From: Trichobilharzia regenti
Lineage: Eukaryota > Platyhelminthes > Trematoda > Strigeidida > Schistosomatidae
Assembly (NCBI GenBank): GCA_944472135.2
Contig: OX235262.1
Span: 86,278,903 to 86,342,902, forward strand
Length of the DNA stretch: 64,000 bases
Direction of reading: 5' to 3'
Shown: one piece after another, positions 57,601 to 64,000 of the stretch
How the letters are laid out: every line of letters starts with the position of its first letter
Numbering within the stretch: position 1 is the stretch's first letter
Made by a program: the position numbers and the translations under genes
The notes under the pieces: generated by a model
Seen by the model: only the letters and a program-made list of their open reading frames with translations
The model's database searches: none
Told to the model about the DNA's origin: nothing

Positions 57601-57708
57601 ACAGTTGGTGAAAGTTTGGATAGTCACCGTTCATCTTTCCTGGTGCCGGTCAAGTCCTCTTTGAACAAGCAATATCTGGAACTTTTTGGAATTGGGTCAA
57701 GTTCAACA

Positions 57709-58830
57709 ATGCCTGGGTCAAAGAAGGGACAGAGTGTCTTGGATGCAAACAGGAAAGTAAGTCATGGTGACTTGTCTGTTAATTGTAACGATGTGCTGAT
57801 GTTAAGCATGACATGGTTGATGTTACTGTTTCGCCGTTCAGGGATAATAGGAACATCAAACTCCCTAAATTTGAACCACGGTGTTTTGATGGAAACCCAG
57901 CTGATTATTTACAATTTGTAAAGGAGTTTGAGATCATGTTGAGTAGTTTTTATTAATGATGAATTGAAGTTAATGTATTTGATGAGATATTGCACTGGAG
58001 ATGCTGCAAGAGCTATACAGTGCTGTAAGTTTATGAAGCCAAAAGAGGGCTACTACGAGGCTATGAGCATATTACGTCAAAGGTTTGGAAGACCTTCGAT
58101 GATTGCAGGGAAATTATTCGAGGCTGTTAAGGGTAATGGTGGTCAATTACAGGATGACTCCCAGGCACTCACTGAGTTTTTAGATAATTTGCTAATTTAC
58201 AAGAATGCAATGATTTCGATGAATCGCATGAGTGACCTCAACTCGAGTTTTATACTAGAAGTAATAGCAAGACGCCTACCTACTCGACTGCAAAGGAAGT
58301 GGGTGAAGATAAGCTCCCGTATGGAGGATGAGGGTATCGAGCCAAAGTTTGATGATATCCTGAAACTGGTAAATACTAGTGTCAATCAATCTATGAGCAA
58401 GTTCGCCAGTCTATTACATCTCACCCCTAGAATAGAGCAGTCTGAGAGCAAAATGCAATCATTGATGACGAGTAGGCCTCAGAGAGGTGGATATCGAGAA
58501 GGCTCCATGATGTCTAGTAATGCATATAGACCTAGTGAGTGTAACAGGTTTCGTAGTACATCCTCAACAGATAAGTTACAAGATGCAAGACAAACACGGT
58601 TGTGTTTTACACGTTTGCAAGAGGTGCATACAGAAGTGAACTGTGAACCAGTGAGCAAGTTCAGTGATAAGCTAAATGTAAACTCCAGGCCTGACTCCGA
58701 ATTGTGTGACGATAACGGTGCGGTGAAGAAGTCTGTAGTTGCAACTGGTAAGCCATTGTTGAATAGAGTGTCACAGAATAGAGTTACTGCTTCAGAGTGC
58801 AGTTCTGACTCCAAAGTTTACAAAGTATAA
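57709..58830 (+). pseudogene. gag: gag of the BEL/Pao element, frame-shifted
   Basis: Three frames in series: ATG at 57709 (MPGSKKGQS...), then 57789-57953 (FEPRCFDGNPADYLQFVKEF), then 57958-58830. The middle part and the start of the last match the conserved Pao gag region (DUF1759 type): FDG.P..Y..F, L.YL..YC.GDA, and PKEGY..A...L...FGRP. Residues counted from 57964 show a zinc knuckle C-X2-[R]-X4-H-X4-C at 214-227 whose second cysteine (217) is Arg, so metal binding should be impaired. Gag forms the particle that packages element RNA. The frameshift near 57950 is a one-base difference at a T run. Confidence 0.8.
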
Positions 58831-59660
58831 CTAGTCAGAGTGAAGATATAAAACCTTTAATGATTTGTGAGGAGGAACCAAAATTGTCTACTTCTGTTAA
58901 CAAAGAGTTTGAAAATGATGAACTTGACGGTAAAGTGAATATTCATGATAATGATCATGATACTTCACATTTGTCTTTGGTTGATCATGATGAGATGAGG
59001 GATATGCCTACTACTGCTAAGTTAAATAAAGGTTCTGTACAACTACAACGTGAAGTAGAATTGAACGCAGATGCAGTTCCAGAAGGTGTGCATACTTGTG
59101 AGACAGTCAGTGTAATTGATCAGCGTGTAGCCCACCTATCATCAGATGATAGTGCTAAACCCGAACTAGTAGTGAAAGACAGCAGTGGTGGTAATCTTGC
59201 AGTTGGACAACTATCTGAAAGCCGAAAAAGAACAGCTTCTGATCCACCGCTAAGTTCATCACCTTGTGTCACTCAGTCATCGTTGGTGTTTTCATCCACA
59301 ATGAAATGGACGTCCATCAACTCACGTGCCTTATGCAATGACTATGATAGTATTGGTGCGTTTGAAAAGACGAAAGATATTGCTCAGTTTAGTGAGAATA
59401 AGCCAAGTGTAAACGAGAGAGTAATTGTTAAATTGACTTGCATGAATAAAGGCATTTCTAGTTTCAAGTTACTAATTGAATGCTATTATCTTTGGTGTAA
59501 ATTACTCTGTTTCTACACTTGGTTGATGAGATATGTCGTGTGTTTGTTCGTCATCTATATTCTACGATACAATGACATGGGCGTGTTGCCGTTCAGATTT
59601 GAGGATATAGCTCATAGAAGGAAGTTAGCAAATGAACTCTGCGACGATTTTCCAACCTAG
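58809..59660 (+). CDS. Second ORF of the LTR element, acidic with hydrophobic segment
   Basis: Open frame overlapping the gag end by 22 nt in the -1 frame; the first ATG is at 58860 (266 codons). The N-terminal part is rich in Asp, Glu, Ser and Thr (for example NIHDNDHDTSH). Residues 204-235 are strongly hydrophobic with many Cys, Tyr and Trp, like one or two membrane segments. I recognise no protease, RT or integrase motif. It might be an envelope-like or accessory protein, a remnant fused from elsewhere, or continue gag by frameshifting. Function unknown. Confidence 0.55.
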   Translation, partial: LQSLQSITSQSEDIKPLMICEEEPKLSTSVNKEFENDELDGKVNIHDNDHDTSHLSLVDHDEMRDMPTTAKLNKGSVQLQREVELNADAVPEGVHTCETVSVIDQRVAHLSSDDSAKPELVVKDSSGGNLAVGQLSESRKRTASDPPLSSSPCVTQSSLVFSSTMKWTSINSRALCNDYDSIGAFEKTKDIAQFSENKPSVNERVIVKLTCMNKGISSFKLLIECYYLWCKLLCFYTWLMRYVVCLFVIYILRYNDMGVLPFRFEDIAHRRKLANELCDDFPT

Positions 59661-60200
59661 GCGTCAACCTGAGAAGGGTTGTAGGCGTACTGCTGTAAGT
59701 CCTACAATTCTTCAAAGGGTAGCGCATCAATGAGCAGTCCAATGTGCTTGGTGTGTGATTTTGTACATATGTTCATATTGTATATACTGAATTGATATCA
59801 TCTGTCATCTAGCTGTTGGTAATTCTGTTTGTGTCCGGACGACTTCCACTTGGATCATCAACCTGAGAAGGAATGTAGGCGTACTGCTGTAAGTCCTACA
59901 GTTCTTCAAGGGTAGTTTGTCGTGCCAGAATCCACAACATTTGATGTGTTGATTGTACATATGTTTGTGTTAAATAATTGTGTGAGTTCCAATTATGTAA
60001 TTGTTGGTTAATCTTGTTTGTGTCCGGACATTCCACAACTTACAATCGTCAACCTGAGAAGGGTTGTAGGCGTACTGGTGTAAGTCCTGCGATTCTTCAA
60101 AGGAATTCCATCAAGACATGATCGCGAGTTTGTTTGTACTGTTTGTATATACGTGTGGTGTGTCATATCAATTGGTGTTTTTGGATTCATTGTGTTTACT
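59661..60200 (+). repeat. Tandem repeat of about 191-194 bp inside the LTR element
   Basis: TCAACCTGAGAAGG starts at 59664, 59858 and 60049, giving steps of 194 and 191. Each copy continues with TGTAGGCGTACT, GTAAGTCCT and a TTCTTCAA block. Copies one and two end with TTTGTGTCCGGAC before the next start; copy three diverges at its end. The repeat lies after the last ORF and before the 3' LTR. Confidence 0.88.
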
Positions 60201-60807
60201 TGTTGTTTTCGTATCTTGTTGTTATTGCGTAATTTTGTTAAAATTTTCGTCGTGATTACTTCTGAAGTTGTTTCGAGTCTTCTACATCCATGAATGAATT
60301 GATTGATGTTAAGGACAGCAGATGGGTCGTATACGCCGGGGAGGCTAGGCTATTGCTGAGAATGAAATGCACACGGAGATAATTGTTAGCTGCGGTCCGA
60401 CACGCCGGGGAGAAAGAGTGTAAACGACTGAGGCTCGCATGCGTCACCGCTACTAGAACTGAGGCAGAATGAGTGACAAGCGATTGCAGTGGTAATTGGT
60501 AGTGAGTAGATAAGAGGATGTGCGTAGAGTATCATGAGTTGGTGCTATGGTCACGTTGCATTCTGCAAGAGTCATTCTAGCAAGTGGCGATTGTGTTGCA
60601 AGATGTCAAGAGGAGGTCTCTGTCTGGAGGCGCAGGTCGTCAGCGATGTGTGAGATTGTGCTGTGGGTATGCTTGTGGTGTGTTGGCTTTTCTGTTTGTT
60701 TTCCATTTCAGCTCTGTCCGTGTGACCCAGGTTCTCGCAATGGCATCCAAGTCAACGTGTATTGGTCGTGAAGGAAAAAAGGGTTGGATCCCTTTTTTGC
60801 CGGGGAG
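60201..60807 (+). other. 3' untranslated part of the LTR element
   Basis: No convincing ORF; the small ORFs at 60547-60953 overlap one another and run into the LTR. A purine-rich run GAAGGAAAAAAGGG at 60769-60782 and GGGGAG just before the LTR are candidate polypurine tracts. CGCCGGGGAG-type boxes recur near 60335, 60400 and 60800. Confidence 0.5.
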
Positions 60808-61166
60808 TGTCAATGGAGTTGAAGATTGAACGATCAATTCTTGGTTGTTTGCTCAAATCAACTTCCCCAATTTTCGCGGAGGCATCAATACGACAGTCAT
60901 CGTCTCATCGGTCGCTGTTCAGAAAGAAGTCAGCAGTAAACCATCAGAAGTAATTTTGTGATTTATTATTGTAATATTTGTTCACAGACCCTAGTAAAAA
61001 CATTATTTTTATATGTTGGTGTAACAATAAAGAATCCTCGAGTAGCCAATCGGTCTTTTGGTTTTTCGTCCGTTATTACTAAGCGTTTCTGAAAAACTGC
61101 AAGGAACAGCGTGGGCCCGAGCGTAGCAAGAGCTGGGCATTAACGGTTTATGAGACGTGACTGACA
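60808..61166 (+). repeat. 3' LTR
   Basis: 359 bp, TGTCAATGG...CTGACA, followed by the target duplication ACGTG. AATAAA at 61026-61031. Confidence 0.93.
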
Positions 61167-61171
61167 ACGTG

Positions 61172-62255
61172 ATTATGGTGTAACTAAACTCAAAAGACGT
61201 CATGAAAGGACAACATTAATGCAATGAGATTTTTTCTAGATTATCTCATATCTATGTGTAATAAAAACAATCTTAAAATTAATTAACTCCATTAGAAGTT
61301 GTTAGTTTTTGTATTTGAGCAAAAAATGTATGTCTAAATGACAGTAATGAGAATGATTCCACTGACAGTGTATCTTGCATATCTTTTTCGAATTTTATAG
61401 ACTATATGGATTTAAAAAGTACAAGATATTGTTTATTATTATAGTTCTCTTTGTATTTAGCGTGAAAATCGATTAATTTTCATCATTAGTATGAGCTAAT
61501 ATACATAACTAGCCAATGAAACTGCGTGTAAGATGGCATGTTTCATTGTTTTGTAGCTATCAACAATATGATGAGTCACTGGGGGATATGTGGAGGATTA
61601 CTCACTCAGTCTTACAAGAGGCCAGTCACATTTCGAATAACTCACTGGTAACTGATGGTAACTGGTAACTGCAGGAATGGGTGATGAATATCTATATTTT
61701 CGAAGAGATAGCAGTTCCTTACAGTTTGTAAGTACACCTCACTGACAGGTGCAAACAAACATGAAACCTAGGTTGAGGGTAGACAGCCTCTAACCACCAA
61801 AGACTTAGTAGTGAAGTATGCATCACTTGACAAGTGGACACTAAATCAAAAGGATACTATGATCAATTCACTCTTAGTTTCAATGATGTCTTGTTTATGT
61901 GTAAGTTGAAATCAGTAACTGACTGAATTACGAATATTTCAGTGACTAGATCATCACAATACTACAGAGATGATTCACTTTTCCAAATTATTAAACCACT
62001 GTACACCTTTATTTAAGGGCTTATGAAATCATGTATTCATTTTGACAATTTTCTTTAAAAATGAAAGAAAACTGACAACTGTGTGTATTCAAAAGTAACT
62101 GATAAGGCAAAGAGCATTCAGCATAGAAATTATTTCGTTATTACAAGAAGGAAAAAAATATGTATCCCAGTAAAAAAGTTCATTCAATACTGAATGATGC
62201 ATCTATCTGTTCTGACAGGTTGACGTATATACATATAGAAACTAGTCTTGAAGTA
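61172..62255. other. No recognised feature
   Basis: AT-rich sequence. A local ACTGGTAACTG repeat at 61645-61672 is the only structure seen. Confidence 0.35.
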
Positions 62256-62259
62256 ATGG

Positions 62260-62730
62260 AGAAGATTTGTAGCTCAGGTGGATGATATTGAATTAATTCT
62301 GTTCTCTGACCTGGTTGATTTAATTGCTAAGCTTTCGTCATCCTTCTGGACAACATCTTTAGCGTAGCTTATTTGAATTCTCCATGAATAATGTATCTTT
62401 ATCTCCTCAAGAAAAATGTCGTAACTGGTTGTTAATTTACGTCTCTATTGAACATTTTTATTCACTTGGAATTCAAACTTTCTCGTCATGGGATTTACTT
62501 TTTATTAACTGGTAAATTTGGTCTATAATAATGTTTTAGTTAATGCTAATTCACTTGAGTACCAGGCTTCTGGGGATTCCCTGACTGCATTTTTGGTGTC
62601 TATAATTATCTACATGTATTGATATGAAAGAATATATATACATATCAAGTCTTTTTACAGTTAATCTGTGTTCTTGGGTTCCGCCTCGAAGGGCGAGGAC
62701 GCCCACTTTGACCGATGTAATGTTTATTGC
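62260..62730 (+). repeat. Dispersed repeat E, copy 2
   Basis: GGAGAAGATTTGTAGCTCAG, GCTTTCGTCATCCTTCTGGA, GAGTACCAGGCTTCTGGGGA and GAGGACGCCCACTTTGACCG follow the order of copy 1 at 43690-44235. The source element is not recognised. Confidence 0.6.
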
Positions 62731-64000
62731 AGTTCATATAATTTATTTTCTAAATGGCACTAATTTTATTTTCGTTTTCTGTTGGATTGGTCCTTGAATT
62801 TGCACAATGTCGAACGAAATGAATGTGTTGGCTGGCTTGTGTGCTATATCTGTTTCAAAAGGTTTCAATATTCTAGCTGTTATTTCGGAGATATTTTTTA
62901 TATATGATAGTCTTTGATGATGGATCCTTGTTGGTGTTATGACTCGAATTTAAAGACTTTTTGGAGAAATTGTGAGGACCTCCACTTTTTCAATATCAGC
63001 CCAGAGAACACAACTAGTTCAGGAAATAGAAATTAGTCTTCTTGTGTTGCTTACGTGAACTTCTTCAACTGTATGTATTTCTACCTCAGTGAGCAGTGGA
63101 GTATAAAACGAAGCCTAAATTCAGTAGGCATGATTTCTCTGATGATCAACCATTATGAAAAAGCAAAGTGAACTTTAGTATTGCTTATTAATGATAATTT
63201 CTACAATAGGGACCTATTTTAGCTGTCTAAAGTTTGAATGAATCAATTCTATTCCGGCTTGAATTCGCTGGTTTTGGACCCTCAACTTTTGTCAGGGTCA
63301 GTCATACTCTGGTAAACAAAACATTTTTGAAATCAGCTAGCGAAGTAATGGAAAGTTACCGATGAGTTTCTATTGTGTTATTAACTATTTCCATTCAATG
63401 AAAAGATTACTAACTGGCATTATCTTGGGAACCACTAAAAAACTTGAATGTGCCAGACGACAGTCTTTTTCTAGTATCTACTAATCTGCCAGGTATGAAG
63501 AGTGGATTGTCTGTTCTAGCAGTGGTTACTTTATTACTTAAGCTTTGAGTTAGTATCGAATACCTCATATTTTAATTTCATGAATACAACTGCATTGTGA
63601 TCATTCGTTTCCTGTACTAATGATGAAATAATTAAACCCACTTTTCATATATTCTTGTTTATATCTATCAAAATAATTAAAAGATCACCCAGAAAAGTAG
63701 TGAAATATAAGAATATTTACTCTTTAACCTAGATTAGTGCGCAATTAATTTACGACTGAAATTCGCGAAAATTACTTTACTTTTTCTATCTATCTGACCT
63801 CATCACAGTACAGTTTTGCATTTAACCATTTTTGTACATGAAATAACCTAAAGAATCGTGATTCGTTTCTACTGTGAATGGATTTACATTAATCTGTCAG
63901 TTGTGGCACATGTCGTATGACCTTTTAACCTACCATGTTACGCAATCAGCTATGCCCTTTTCACCCAACGATTACATAAATTCAGAAAATTTTAATGAAT
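62731..64000. other. No recognised feature
   Basis: AT-rich sequence without motifs or assignable repeats to the window end. Confidence 0.35.

Larger units (their letters stand above)
57207..61166 (+). mobile_element. BEL/Pao-type LTR retrotransposon, gag-only, recent insertion
   Basis: 3960 bp with two 359-bp LTRs that start TG, end CA and differ at three positions, flanked by the 5-bp target duplication ACGTG (57202-57206 and 61167-61171). The internal 3242 bp carries a Pao-type gag and a second acidic ORF but no protease, RT, RNase H or integrase motif that I can find. It is therefore either a non-autonomous gag-only element relying on a related full-length copy or a deletion derivative. 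Its low LTR divergence marks a young insertion. Confidence 0.85.

Noticed and set aside
59661..60200. CRISPR-like array
   Set aside because: Three units of about 190 bp inside a retrotransposon; spacing and context are those of a tandem duplication.
60547..60953. Overlapping small ORFs as pol or env of the LTR element
   Set aside because: They overlap in several frames, run into the LTR and have no motif.

Overview
The window reads as nuclear DNA of a blood fluke, genus Schistosoma (Platyhelminthes, Trematoda). The grounds are AT-rich DNA with long introns, dozens of tRNA-derived short repeats, an Smα-type SINE carrying a hammerhead ribozyme (a family first described from S. mansoni), several Penelope-like retroelements (PLEs), RTE/SR2-like and CR1/Jockey-like non-LTR remnants, and a BEL/Pao LTR element. 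The species cannot be fixed by eye. There are no rRNA genes, no CRISPR arrays and no prokaryotic operons. Every tRNA-like segment seen is the head of a dispersed repeat.

Repeat family names used here are mine. A = tRNA-head SINE beginning GCGTCGGTGGCACAGTGG, about 185 bp, A-rich tail. B = tRNA-head SINE beginning GCGTTGGTGGCACAGTGG, about 240 bp. C = roughly 400-bp unit with a hammerhead-like arm, a tRNA-like segment and a centre; often dimeric or inverted. D = repeat with a tRNA-like head reading TAGCTCAGTGGTGAC. E and F = dispersed repeats without a recognised coding source. Smα = hammerhead SINE.

Layout. 1-7.9 kb: repeats and an RTE relic (3.5-4.8 kb). 7.9-23.7 kb: a chain of short minus-strand exons with consensus splice sites and matching reading phases, which I interpret as the 3' part of one host protein gene of unknown identity; its introns hold SINEs and a CR1/Jockey-like element (12.9-14.8 kb). 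24.4-25.2 kb: a foldback of PLE termini, then the best preserved Smα hammerhead. 25-38 kb: SINE-rich intergenic or intronic DNA. 38.6-39.5 and 42.5-43.5 kb: 3' remnants of two further PLEs. 43.7-50.5 kb: C, A, B and E repeats and an RTE 3' relic. 50.55-52.27 kb: a PLE remnant bounded by 32-bp inverted repeats. 53-57 kb: SINEs and an RTE scrap. 57.2-61.2 kb: a recently inserted gag-only BEL/Pao LTR element with a 5-bp target duplication. 61.2-64 kb: one E repeat and otherwise featureless AT-rich DNA.

The most notable items are the phase-consistent host exon chain (including a 23-nt intron and a candidate all-frame-stop exon), the gag-only LTR element with an internal 191-194 bp tandem repeat, the intact Smα hammerhead core, and the wider occurrence of hammerhead-like cores in C and PLE-like sequence.
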